DNA from: Bacteroidota bacterium
GTDB taxonomy: Bacteria; Bacteroidota; Bacteroidia; Chitinophagales; LD1
Assembly: GCA_025963485.1 (NCBI GenBank)
Contig: JAOQAO010000024.1
Location: 1-35,997, forward strand
Direction of reading: 5' to 3'
DNA length: 35,997 nt
In this document: positions 23,944 to 32,049 of the stretch, piece by piece
How the letters are laid out: each line of letters opens with the position of its first letter
Numbering within the stretch: position 1 is the first letter of the stretch
Notes under the pieces: model-generated
The model's input: the letters and a program-made list of their open reading frames with translations, nothing else
Told to the model about the DNA's origin: nothing
Databases searched by the model: none
Translations under genes and position numbers: made by a program

Positions 23944-25203
23944 TTATCTGCTGATGGAAACAGGATATGTACGGCCTGCGATGACCAGGGAATAAATGCC
24001 GACCGGCAGGTCTGCTACATTTATACTGACGATGGATGAAGCAGGCGATACTTTGCGGACGGTCTGACCCAGATTATTGACGAGCGTGATAGCGGCATTC
24101 TTTATATCCGTATCACCCAGGTCTATATGCAGCTCTGTATTGGCAGGGTTAGGATAGATCTTTGGAGCGTGGCTATCCATATTATCAATGCCATTCGATC
24201 CGCCGAGTACGGATACATATATGCGTATGGAGTCGGTCTTGCAGTGATCTGTGGCCCTGAGTGTGACGAGGTAGTTTCCGGATGAGTGATAGGTATGAGA
24301 AGTTGTAGCGCCGCTGCCCGATGTACCATCGCCAAAGGACCATGAAAAGCTGTTACCATTGATCGAAGTGGAGGTAAAGGCGACCGTCGAATCTGTCACA
24401 TGGCTGGTAAATGCGGCCACCGGAATATTGCCCGGACTGAGCCATTTGGATAGGCTGTCTGAGACGACCGTGTAAGCGGCGGTCCGGAGCGTACCTGCAT
24501 CAGTAGTAGAGATACCGGGTGTGACATAAGTGCCTATGAGGTAATGTTTCCTGAAAAGGACCTCGCAGAATACGTGGGCTGTGAGATATGTGCCATAGAT
24601 ACTCGGATGGCTCTGGTCGGGATTGTACAGATCGAAGGCCACGTTCTGGTTAATGATATTTCTCCATGCCTCGCCTGCGGGAGCTACAGTGGCGCTATTG
24701 AGCTGGCCCATCTCTGTATAAGACTGGGAGAGCCTGTCCTGGCTACCTGAGTAAGTACAGACAGGGGGATAGACACCACAGTTGGACGAGTCTCCGTTTT
24801 TCTTGCCCCATGTCATGTAGAAGACGGTCTCCGTGCAGGGATTGGCGGCGTGTATGAGGCTATCGAGTGTGTGCGCGTATGGGTAAACCTCAACCTCAAC
24901 CTGTGAAGGGTCGAATGAAGGCCGCTGGCTCTGCTCCTGAAGGACAACGAAATCCCATGTGCCCTGCGCTATCTTGGAGAGGGTGGTCGCATCTACGCTA
25001 TGCTGCTGGAAAGTATAACCGCCGGGTGCATTGCTATCATAAATGACAGTATCGCCCAAACCACTTGCAACCTGGGCCACGGTGTGCGGGAGATCGTTGA
25101 CTGAGGTATAGCTATTGCCGATAAAGAGAACTTTGATCTTTTTTTGTGCAAATGAGGAGATACTCAATGCTATAAGGGTCAGGAGGATAAAGGTTTGTTT
25201 CAT
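23944..25203 (-). CDS. T9SS-secreted SGNH-hydrolase-like protein with PKD domain
   Basis: This 419-aa protein has a signal peptide (1-19, ending SISSFAQ). The SGNH/GDSL-like domain (about 22-240) shows the nucleophile motif FIGNSYT (S31), an N37-type residue in VNDLP, VVLQEQSQRP and the catalytic block DQSHPS (D196, H199). Substrates in this class are usually acetyl or other ester groups on glycans. A PKD domain (about 263-335) contains SWSFGDGTSGSG. The last about 70 residues form the T9SS type A sorting domain (IYPNPANTELHIDLGD to VAGRTYPVSISR-like GIYSLVIAGRTYPVSISR). Minus-strand TATCTTTA at 25215-25208 is a weak -7 candidate very close to the ATG. Confidence 0.87.
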   Translation of the reverse strand: MKQTFILLTLIALSISSFAQKKIKVLFIGNSYTSVNDLPHTVAQVASGLGDTVIYDSNAPGGYTFQQHSVDATTLSKIAQGTWDFVVLQEQSQRPSFDPSQVEVEVYPYAHTLDSLIHAANPCTETVFYMTWGKKNGDSSNCGVYPPVCTYSGSQDRLSQSYTEMGQLNSATVAPAGEAWRNIINQNVAFDLYNPDQSHPSIYGTYLTAHVFCEVLFRKHYLIGTYVTPGISTTDAGTLRTAAYTVVSDSLSKWLSPGNIPVAAFTSHVTDSTVAFTSTSINGNSFSWSFGDGTSGSGATTSHTYHSSGNYLVTLRATDHCKTDSIRIYVSVLGGSNGIDNMDSHAPKIYPNPANTELHIDLGDTDIKNAAITLVNNLGQTVRKVSPASSIVSINVADLPVGIYSLVIAGRTYPVSISR

Positions 25204-25261
25204 GATGTAAAGATATTAAAAGATGAGAGGTGATGGTGACCAGAGGATAACGGACCAGTAG

Positions 25262-25423
25262 GTCAAAGGGTTGCCTGTTCCTGTTTTGGCAAACTTAGCA
25301 GCAGACTTCCAATGTGCTATGAGTATGGAGAATCGCCAGGGCGATGGCCGTACGTATGTGATCTCTATCAGAGATGCGATGGTCCGGAAGGGCACGAAGC
25401 ATGACTACTATGTAAAAGTGTAA
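25262..25423 (+). pseudogene. possible remnant of an exported Ig/HYR-type domain protein
   Basis: In the 306-bp gap between the SGNH gene and glmM, a plus-strand frame is open for 53 codons to a stop at 25421. It reads ...ENRQGDGRTYVISIRD... ending DYYVKV. GDGRTYVISI resembles the last strands of extracellular HYR/Ig-like modules (GNGRVYTITY ... ATVTV), often at the end of a secreted protein. The only ATGs are internal and there is no signal peptide. I see nothing else in the gap apart from promoter-like sequence near 25208. Confidence 0.35.
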
Positions 25424-25509
25424 ATAGTGCTATATAAAGAGAAGAAGGCCTGACTTGTCACTACCTATCATAGCGATATGACTTTTGACTTCAAGTCGGT
25501 GGATACCGT

Positions 25510-26904
25510 TTAGTTATTTCTTCCCGAGCTGAAATTCTGGAGGTCTTTCATGATCTGGTTAGCGATATTGTCCGAGGTGGTCTCGGAGTTGGACTCTGCG
25601 TAAATGCGGATGATGGGCTCCGTATTAGACCGGCGCAGATGCACCCAGTCCTTGTCGAATTGTATCTTGACACCATCTATCGTACTCACCTCGTAGTTGG
25701 AGTATTTCTTCTCTATCTCATCGAAGAGTAGATCAATATTCACAGATGTATCGAGGTCGATCTTTTTCTTGCTGATATGGTAGCTTGGATAAGTAGAGCG
25801 CAGGATAGATGCAGTCTTGCCGGATTTGGCGAGATGCGTGAGGAACAGCGCTATGCCGACCATCGCGTCGCGACCGTAGTGCAACTCGGGATATATGACC
25901 CCGCCGTTACCTTCGCCACCGATGACAGCTTTTTCTTCTTTCATCTTCTGCACTACATTGACCTCGCCTACTGCAGATGCAGAGTATTCGCAGCCGTATT
26001 TCTCCGTGATGTCGCGGAGTGCACGGGTAGAGGACATATTGGATACAGTGCTACCTTTCTTTTTGGATAAAATATAGTCAGCGACTGCCACAAGGGTATA
26101 TTCTTCACCAAACATCTCTCCGCTCTCACTCACAAGGGCGAGGCGATCTACATCCGGGTCCACAGCTATACCGAGATCGCAGTTGTACTTGCGCACTGTA
26201 TTGGCCAGGTCACCGAGATTCTCGGGGAGCGGCTCGGGATTGTGGGGAAACTGTCCCGTTGGGTCTGTATATAGCTCTATGATCTCCTCTACACCCAGAG
26301 CTTTGAGCAATTTTGGCAGCGCAAGGCCCCCGGTAGAGTTGACACAGTCGATTGCTATTTTGAACTTCTTTGCCTGAATAGCTTTGACGTCCACCATTTT
26401 TAGCGCAAGTATCTTCTGTATGTGCTTGTCTATATAGGTATCGTTGGTCGTATATGAGCCGAGAGAGTTGACGTCTTCATACTCTACGCTGCGCTCCTCA
26501 GCTATGCGCAGCAGTTCTTCGCCAGCCTTGGCAGAGATAAATTCGCCTTGCGCGTTAAGCAACTTAAGAGCGTTCCATTGCTTGGGGTTATGGCTGGCAG
26601 TGATGATGATGCCACCACCTGCTTTCTCGTCATAGACTGCGAGTTCTACAGTGGGTGTCGTGGAGAGACCGAGATCTACTACATCTATACCCAGGGACTG
26701 GAGCGTACCGCAGACTATATTATTGACCATCTGCCCGGAGATACGGGCATCGCGGCCCACGACCACTTTGCGCTGGCCGCTGGTCTCGATGACCCAATGA
26801 CCGAAGGCTGAAGTGAACTTCATGATATCCTCCGGAGTGAGATTAGCACCTGGGAATCCTCCGATGGTACCTCTGATACCTGATATTGATTTGATGAGAG
26901 ACAA
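25510..26904 (-). CDS. glmM: phosphohexomutase, probably phosphoglucosamine mutase
   Basis: This alpha-D-phosphohexomutase probably makes glucosamine-1-phosphate for UDP-GlcNAc; phosphomannomutase is possible. I use TTG at 26904, giving 464 aa and the N-terminus MSLIKSISGIRGTIGG, as in family members. An upstream TTG at 26934 lies almost on the -7 element. Motifs are GRDAR (50-54), the phosphoserine loop TASHNP (S104), Mg ligands DPDVDRLAL (D249, D251, D253), the sugar loop GGEGNGGV and the phosphate loop RRSNTEPIIRIY. Ser and metal residues are intact, so it should be active. Confidence 0.88.
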   Translation of the reverse strand: MSLIKSISGIRGTIGGFPGANLTPEDIMKFTSAFGHWVIETSGQRKVVVGRDARISGQMVNNIVCGTLQSLGIDVVDLGLSTTPTVELAVYDEKAGGGIIITASHNPKQWNALKLLNAQGEFISAKAGEELLRIAEERSVEYEDVNSLGSYTTNDTYIDKHIQKILALKMVDVKAIQAKKFKIAIDCVNSTGGLALPKLLKALGVEEIIELYTDPTGQFPHNPEPLPENLGDLANTVRKYNCDLGIAVDPDVDRLALVSESGEMFGEEYTLVAVADYILSKKKGSTVSNMSSTRALRDITEKYGCEYSASAVGEVNVVQKMKEEKAVIGGEGNGGVIYPELHYGRDAMVGIALFLTHLAKSGKTASILRSTYPSYHISKKKIDLDTSVNIDLLFDEIEKKYSNYEVSTIDGVKIQFDKDWVHLRRSNTEPIIRIYAESNSETTSDNIANQIMKDLQNFSSGRNN

Positions 26905-26935
26905 GCAAATAAATTTTGGTGGAATAAAGACCAAC

Positions 26936-26943
26936 TAAAGATA
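26936..26943 (-). promoter_or_regulatory. candidate -7 element for glmM
   Basis: The minus strand reads TATCTTTA, one mismatch from TAnnTTTG. It ends 31 bp before the TTG at 26904 but 1 bp before the TTG at 26934, which favours the shorter form. Confidence 0.35.
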
Positions 26944-27032
26944 ATACCTTTAATTTGGATGACGAATCTATAAAAAAAGAAGACTTTTGTGGAGGCAACA
27001 TATTAACATAAACGGCGACTCATATATAAATA

Positions 27033-27767
27033 ATGTCTGATAAACAGTGGTTCGAAACCTGGTTTGACACCCCATATTATCATTTACTATATAGCAACAG
27101 GAATGATGACGAGGCACGCACCTTTGTATCCAACCTGATCCATCACCTGACGATACCTCCTGATAGCCACGTTCTGGACGTAGCCTGTGGCAAAGGGCGG
27201 CATAGCCGGTACCTGGCCAAACTGGGCTATGATACTACCGGACTGGACCTCTCGCCCCATAGTATAGCTGAGGCCAAAAAAGACCTGCTTCCAAACCTGC
27301 ATTTTGAGGTTTGGGACATGAGAAAGGTCTATAAAGAGGGGTATTTTAACCTCGTGGTTAACCTTTTTAGCAGTTTTGGTTACTTTGACAACGAAGCGGA
27401 CGATCAGGCAGCTATTAATGCAATGGCGGCGGACCTTGTCCCGGGCGGCACCCTTGTGCTGGATTATATGAACCCGGAGTGTACCTCCAAACTCCTCAAA
27501 CCCCGCGATATCATAAACAGGGGTGATATCCAGTTTCATCTGCAAAAGAGGTTAGAGAAAGGTTTTGTCATCAAAGACATCAACTTCATAGCCGAAGGCG
27601 AGGAGCATCACTACCAGGAACGCCTGAAGATGATCAAACCGGAGCAGTTCGCGAAGCTTTTCCGTGAAGCGGGGCTGACGATCACGGAGACTTTTGGAAA
27701 TTATGATCTTGGGCCATTCCGGCACGGAGAGAGTAGCAGGCAGGTGATAGTGGGGAAGAAGCTCTAA
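27033..27767 (+). CDS. class I SAM-dependent methyltransferase
   Basis: The 244-aa protein has a Rossmann methyltransferase fold. Motif I is VLDVACGKGRH (47-57), the ribose-binding acidic residue is D72 (TGLDLSPHS), then FEVWDMR, a LVVNLFSSFGYF post-I block, and VPGGTLVLDYMNPE. No substrate-specific feature is visible; small-molecule substrates are the norm for this type. It is divergent from glmM and is followed by intergenic repeats, so it is probably monocistronic. Confidence 0.88.
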   Translation: MSDKQWFETWFDTPYYHLLYSNRNDDEARTFVSNLIHHLTIPPDSHVLDVACGKGRHSRYLAKLGYDTTGLDLSPHSIAEAKKDLLPNLHFEVWDMRKVYKEGYFNLVVNLFSSFGYFDNEADDQAAINAMAADLVPGGTLVLDYMNPECTSKLLKPRDIINRGDIQFHLQKRLEKGFVIKDINFIAEGEEHHYQERLKMIKPEQFAKLFREAGLTITETFGNYDLGPFRHGESSRQVIVGKKL

Positions 27768-27810
27768 TAGAGGATAGAGAATAAGGAATAGAGAATAGTG
27801 AAAATACAGG
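27766..27810. repeat. AGA/ATA-rich intergenic repeat (copy 2)
   Basis: AATAGAGGATAGAGAATAAG, GAATAGAGAATAGTG and AAAATACAGGGG follow the methyltransferase stop directly. It shares GAATAGAGAATA with 22153-22200. Confidence 0.4.
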
Positions 27811-27831
27811 GGATTTTGCGCGGCCGCGTCA

Positions 27832-28019
27832 CCTCACCCCGCATAATTTACTTCTGGTAAATTATGCGACCCTCTCCATAGTTATGGAGAGGGTGCTATT
27901 AGCTGACGCGAATCTATTAGTAAGAATCGATTAATTGAACACAAAACTCATATTCCCCTCTCCATACTTATGGAGAGGGGACGTTTAAATTTGCAAAGCA
28001 AATTTAAACTGGGGTGAGG
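27832..28019. repeat. BIME-like composite palindromic element (four perfect hairpins in mirror order)
   Basis: Outer arms CCTCACCCC (27832-27840) and GGGGTGAGG (28011-28019) enclose: hairpin 1 (CGCATAATTTAC/GTAAATTATGCG, 27840-27868), hairpin 2 (ACCCTCTCCATA/TATGGAGAGGGT, 27869-27894), a 60-nt spacer, hairpin 3 (CCCCTCTCCATA/TATGGAGAGGGG, 27955-27980) and hairpin 4 (GTTTAAATTTGC/GCAAATTTAAAC, 27983-28009). All four stems are 12 bp and perfect. The two halves are inverted copies of one two-hairpin unit. The right end lies 14 bp before the PAP2 start codon. No transposase is encoded. Confidence 0.85.
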
Positions 28020-28033
28020 TAAAACGGCGGACA

Positions 28034-28591
28034 TTGGATTTAGCATTTGACCATACATTATTCCGGGCGATCAATCAGGGACTGGCTAATCCTGTCCTCG
28101 ATACCCTCTGCCCCGTACTGAGAAATAAGTACACATGGTTTCCTATATACATAGGAGGCAGCCTATACGTGATATACAAGTACCACATGCGCGGGGTGTG
28201 GATGGTAGCTTTCGCGGGGCTTGCTATATTGATAGCTGATCAGGGATGTGTACTGATGAAAACCTGGATACACCGCCTGAGGCCCTGTCATCTGGAGGCT
28301 GGTGTGAGGCTGGTGATAGATAAGTGCAGCGATACATTCAGTTTCCCATCCAATCATTCGACCAATCATTTTGCACTGTCGGTGTTTGTGGCCTTGCTAT
28401 TCCGGCAGAGCAGACTGCTCGTCGTGCTGATGTTGTTATGGGCTGTTTCGGTGGCTTTTTCTCAAGTGTATGTGGGCATACACTATCCGGTAGATGTGAC
28501 AGCGGGGGCGCTGATCGGGGCAGCGATCGGGTTTGGGGTATACAATGTGTACGCGCGGGTGATAGGTGTCGGGAAGTGGACGCAGAATTAG
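28034..28591 (+). CDS. PAP2-family membrane phosphatase
   Basis: The 185-aa integral membrane protein has about five hydrophobic segments. The PAP2 phosphatase signature is split as usual: KTWIHRLRP (KX6RP, K76-R83-P84), PSNH (105-108, H108) and SQVYVGIHYPVD (S143, H150, D154). In the third motif the canonical SR is SQ (Q144). Substrates in this family are lipid phosphates such as undecaprenyl diphosphate, phosphatidate or PGP; none can be preferred. The start is TTG at 28034; the next in-frame Met is at residue 52, after the first membrane segment. The palindromic element ends just upstream. Confidence 0.85.
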   Translation: MDLAFDHTLFRAINQGLANPVLDTLCPVLRNKYTWFPIYIGGSLYVIYKYHMRGVWMVAFAGLAILIADQGCVLMKTWIHRLRPCHLEAGVRLVIDKCSDTFSFPSNHSTNHFALSVFVALLFRQSRLLVVLMLLWAVSVAFSQVYVGIHYPVDVTAGALIGAAIGFGVYNVYARVIGVGKWTQN

Positions 28592-28634
28592 GTCTCTAAA
28601 TGGATTGGGTCTGCAGAATATTTATTGCTATTAA

Positions 28635-28667
28635 TTTTAAGGTATCGGATATTAGGATTTATCTTTG
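28635..28667 (+). promoter_or_regulatory. candidate promoter for the porin gene
   Basis: TTTT (28635-28638), 21-bp spacer, then TATCTTTG (28660-28667), an exact TAnnTTTG. The ATG at 28799 is 131 bp away, implying a leader of about 120-125 nt. Confidence 0.45.
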
Positions 28668-28798
28668 CGCTCGCAATCGCCCGAGGCGTTCTATGTGCAG
28701 AACAGAAAGGCTATACCGTATTTCCCACCATGACTTCCCCAAGCCATTGACACTTTTGACCCTGGTTAAGACCCTCTTTTTTCAATCAAAAAACAAGT

Positions 28799-30238
28799 AT
28801 GAACAAGTCTACTTTGTACCTCATAATACTGTGTGTGGTGCCAGCACTATCTATGGCACAAAACAATGTCTATATCAATACGCAGCCGCCTTTGGAGAAG
28901 AACAGCTTCGGCAGGCGCCTGGCAGATGGTTTTCTGGACCGCCGCCATGTGCGGGATACCAGTTCGGCAGAACCTTTCTCACAGTATGACCTGACCTGGA
29001 TGAATGGCAATGACCGCAGGCATGAGGCGCTGCTGGCTACCAAATATTTTACCGGTTCGGTGATGATAGATGTGAACTATACTGCCTCGGGCCATCATCC
29101 TAAAGACAATACAGTGGTAGGCTCTACCGCGCTGGCGCGCAATAATGAAATAGAACTCTCGCTGGCAGCATTCGGCGGAGACTTCAACTATAAAAATGTA
29201 AGGGCGCGGTTGATGTTTCAAGTGGGTACGCGCACGACACTGATCCCACGAAATGATGCGAGCTGGAACAGGGGAGGTGGTGACCTTAAAACTGCTTACC
29301 GCTATCTCAGTGAAGCGTATGCAGGCTATCACTTCAACGCGATGCATGGGATCAATCTCGATGCAGGTTTGTTTATGTCGTATATCGGCCTGAACTCATA
29401 CTATAACGCGGAGAACTGGGTCTACCAGCCGTCCTTCACATCAGATAATACGCCATGGTTTTTCAATGGTATCAGGCTGCAGATGTTTCCGTCCAGGAAG
29501 CTGAAGATGGAGGTGTGGCTGATCAATGGCTGGCAGTCGTATGGCAAATTCAATACTATGCCGGGTTTCGGGTACCAGCTTACGTGGAGCCCGCGGGAGA
29601 ATGTGCGGCTGGTGACCAATAACTACTTCGGCACAGATGTGGCCAATAACCCTCACGCTTATCGTTTTCATACAGATAACAGTTTGCAGATACGCTACTA
29701 TAATCAGGAACAGGGAAGGTTTAGTAGGGCTGCGTTTTGTGTGACGGGAGATCTTGGTTTCCAGAAGGGCGGAGGGCTCGGAGGCTTTGGGCTAATGAGC
29801 AATGCGCCGGAGTCAAACTTCCTCAGTGCGATGGTGTACAACCGGTTCTGGTTTGGCAAGAATCACTTCGCCTGGACCATGGGTGGTGGTGTGATTCACA
29901 ATCCAGGCCGCTATCTCGTGCTCGCGCCAAGCGGTGACGCTGATCCTAATATCAATCCAGCGACAGGGCAAGCGATAGGCACGCATCCCTATTCTCTCAA
30001 CCCCGGTGACCGCTTCGACGGATGGGACGTGTCGACCAATATAGACTGGATGCCGAATGAACTGATCACATTCCGGCTCGAAGTGGTGCACAGAGAGTCC
30101 TCAGTGCCGTATTTCGCAGGGCATGGTGGTGTGACATCGCCTGATGGATATAATGGTACTGCACTGACGCTGGGATGGGCACCTGATCTGGTGAAACAGG
30201 AAACGAGGTTTATCGGGGCGCTGCTGGTGAGGTTTTAA
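28799..30238 (+). CDS. outer-membrane beta-barrel porin, bbp2-like
   Basis: This 479-aa protein has a signal peptide (1-20, ending ALSMAQ). The rest is aromatic-rich amphipathic beta sequence without enzymatic motifs and ends LVRF, the terminal-Phe signature of outer-membrane barrels. Phrases such as SEAYAGYHF, LDAGLFMSYIGLNSYYNAENW and WLINGWQSYGKFNTMPGFG match the putative beta-barrel porin-2 (bbp2, OmpL-like) family. It probably forms a diffusion channel for small solutes. The leader preceding it is unusually long. It converges on the T9SS gene at 30337. Confidence 0.85.
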   Translation: MNKSTLYLIILCVVPALSMAQNNVYINTQPPLEKNSFGRRLADGFLDRRHVRDTSSAEPFSQYDLTWMNGNDRRHEALLATKYFTGSVMIDVNYTASGHHPKDNTVVGSTALARNNEIELSLAAFGGDFNYKNVRARLMFQVGTRTTLIPRNDASWNRGGGDLKTAYRYLSEAYAGYHFNAMHGINLDAGLFMSYIGLNSYYNAENWVYQPSFTSDNTPWFFNGIRLQMFPSRKLKMEVWLINGWQSYGKFNTMPGFGYQLTWSPRENVRLVTNNYFGTDVANNPHAYRFHTDNSLQIRYYNQEQGRFSRAAFCVTGDLGFQKGGGLGGFGLMSNAPESNFLSAMVYNRFWFGKNHFAWTMGGGVIHNPGRYLVLAPSGDADPNINPATGQAIGTHPYSLNPGDRFDGWDVSTNIDWMPNELITFRLEVVHRESSVPYFAGHGGVTSPDGYNGTALTLGWAPDLVKQETRFIGALLVRF

Positions 30239-30239
30239 A

Positions 30240-30335
30240 ACACCACCTCTCCCAACCCTCTCCGAAGGAGAAGTCTAATGCAATAGCTAATTTACGTCTT
30301 TGAACATACCTCACCCTAGTTTATAAATATGGTGT
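30240..30335. repeat. decayed relative of the 27832 palindromic element
   Basis: The segment 30309-30328 (CCTCACCCTAGTTTATAAAT) matches the reverse complement of the right end of the element at 27832-28019 (CCTCACCCCAGTTTAAATTT), with a few changes. The left part contains CCAACCCTCTCCGAAGGAGA, a broken version of the CTCTCC hairpin. Ends ACACCA (30240-30245) and TGGTGT (30330-30335) are inverted. Confidence 0.5.
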
Positions 30336-30336
30336 C

Positions 30337-31950
30337 TTATCGCTGTACGATCACTTTTTTGACAGCTTTGATGTGGGAGGTACTATTTTCGATTTGGATG
30401 AAATAGACGCCATCAGAATATGTGGAGAGATTGAGGTCTGTCACTTCGCTTCTGATCGATCTCTGCTCAAGGAGCTTACCGGAGATGTCAAAGAGTTTTA
30501 ATCCATCAGCAGTACTGCCAGAAAATAGTGTGATGCTGATCTTGCCAGATGAAGGAACAGGAGATACCTCAAAGCCGGATAACTGTATATCCTCTACATC
30601 ACTGGGCCCGGAATGGGCAGTGAATGGCGGATTGCATTCTACTATACCACTGCCGGAATAGTTGACATTCACTGTGGTGATAGGCCAGAGGCTGAAGGCG
30701 CTGATCTTGTTGGGAACAAGTGTATAACCGCCGGTTATGATCTGGTGATTGGAATCAGTGACAGATTTATTGAGGCATTGGAAAGTATTAGTTGTATTGC
30801 ATGTGTATAGTACATGATCACTCTCAAAGAATGAACATTTCATTGTATCCTGTATAAGGTTACCATTGTATGTTTCGGAATAGTCAAGTTTGACGATATG
30901 CTGGTCTACATAATACAAAGCGCCTTTGCTATGACTAGAGGGTGTTTTCAAATATCCCTGCATATCACCTGCACTTCCATAAACAAGATTGAGGATCCCG
31001 AAAGAGACGCCTATGACGGAATAACGCCCGTCCCAATCCTGCACGGCATCGAGTGTGGTCGGCGCCTGACAGCCCCCATTGTCATAAAAATAGGATTCCC
31101 ACTCAACATTGCCGCTGTGATCAAACTTGCACAGGCCAGAACCAAAAGGAAAGAATGGAATGTTTACGTTGAGAAACTCATAGCGCCCGCCGGCAATATA
31201 ACCGCCATCAAATGTTTTATGTATAAATGTATAAGTCACATCGCAGGAGTCTGTGTGAAAGGATTTTACCGAGCGTATGGAGCCATCGTAGTTGACTAGG
31301 GTCAGGGTTTTGTCACCTGTTCTCTGGCCTATGCACATGATGCCGGAGTCTCCGGTCAGGCACATAGAGTATATCCTGGTAGTGGAGGTATTGTCATAGG
31401 CAAAAGTGGTGCCCCACCTGTACGTCCCATCTGCCTGAAATGAGACCAGGCTGCACACCATGTCACCATCCTGATTTATATAAAAATTACCTGATTCATC
31501 TTCTACCACTGTAGAGCTAATAGTCCAGCTTCTATAATCGTACTGGGCAGCACGGCTCCACTGTATCTGACCAGCTGAATCGAGTTTGATCAGGATGTTT
31601 TGAAATTTAGTATAGCTTCTATCCTGGTGCTGGACGAGTACATAGTAGCCCCCATCCCTGCATCCTCCTGCTGCCAGGACCTCTATCGCTGAGTCCATGG
31701 CAATACCTTGTGTCAATAAAATATTGCCAGTGATATCGCTCACGACGAGGTCTACGCCCGCCTTGACGCCGTTGCGTTTCCCGCGTGCGAAAAAAGCAGC
31801 TATGCGATGATCACCTACATAGGATATGACCTTGGCCCCATATATGCCACCGGGAGTGACAGCCGGTATGATGTTGATGATATTCTGATGTCCCTGTGCG
31901 AAGCCAGCTATAGCTGCGATGAGGAATAGGAGTGTGGTAAGAGTTTTCAT
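30337..31950 (-). CDS. T9SS-secreted protein of unknown function, type A sorting domain
   Basis: The ATG at 31950 starts a clean signal peptide (MKTLTTLLFLIAAIAGFAQ); the frame runs open to 31989, adding 13 unlikely residues. The 537-aa protein has a repetitive beta-rich body with phrases like GGCRDGGYYVLVQHQDRSYT, LTGDSGIMCIGQRTGDKTL and KTFDGGYIAGGRYEFLNV. These resemble delta-60 or propeller-like repeats of secreted proteins. The last about 78 residues are a T9SS type A sorting domain (FEVSPVPSSGKISITLFSGS ... GVYFIQIENSTSHIKAVKKV). No enzyme motif is evident. Confidence 0.83.
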   Translation of the reverse strand: MKTLTTLLFLIAAIAGFAQGHQNIINIIPAVTPGGIYGAKVISYVGDHRIAAFFARGKRNGVKAGVDLVVSDITGNILLTQGIAMDSAIEVLAAGGCRDGGYYVLVQHQDRSYTKFQNILIKLDSAGQIQWSRAAQYDYRSWTISSTVVEDESGNFYINQDGDMVCSLVSFQADGTYRWGTTFAYDNTSTTRIYSMCLTGDSGIMCIGQRTGDKTLTLVNYDGSIRSVKSFHTDSCDVTYTFIHKTFDGGYIAGGRYEFLNVNIPFFPFGSGLCKFDHSGNVEWESYFYDNGGCQAPTTLDAVQDWDGRYSVIGVSFGILNLVYGSAGDMQGYLKTPSSHSKGALYYVDQHIVKLDYSETYNGNLIQDTMKCSFFESDHVLYTCNTTNTFQCLNKSVTDSNHQIITGGYTLVPNKISAFSLWPITTVNVNYSGSGIVECNPPFTAHSGPSDVEDIQLSGFEVSPVPSSGKISITLFSGSTADGLKLFDISGKLLEQRSIRSEVTDLNLSTYSDGVYFIQIENSTSHIKAVKKVIVQR

Positions 31951-32001
31951 AAAGCTTTTTTTATAGTGATCAATGAATGGTTGTGACATAAAGTTGATGC
32001 T

Positions 32002-32009
32002 TAATTTTG
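32002..32009 (+). promoter_or_regulatory. -7 element for the gene at 32050
   Basis: TAATTTTG, an exact TAnnTTTG, ends 40 bp before the ATG; GTTG at 31980-31983 is a one-mismatch -33 at an 18-bp spacing. Confidence 0.5.
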
Positions 32010-32049
32010 TAACAGAAAAACCTTTCTTTTATCAAAAATATGAAAGCTG

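Noticed and set aside
27832-28019. Rho-independent terminator of the methyltransferase gene
   Set aside because: Four hairpins in mirror order with outer arms and no U-run fit a repeat element better; incidental termination remains possible.
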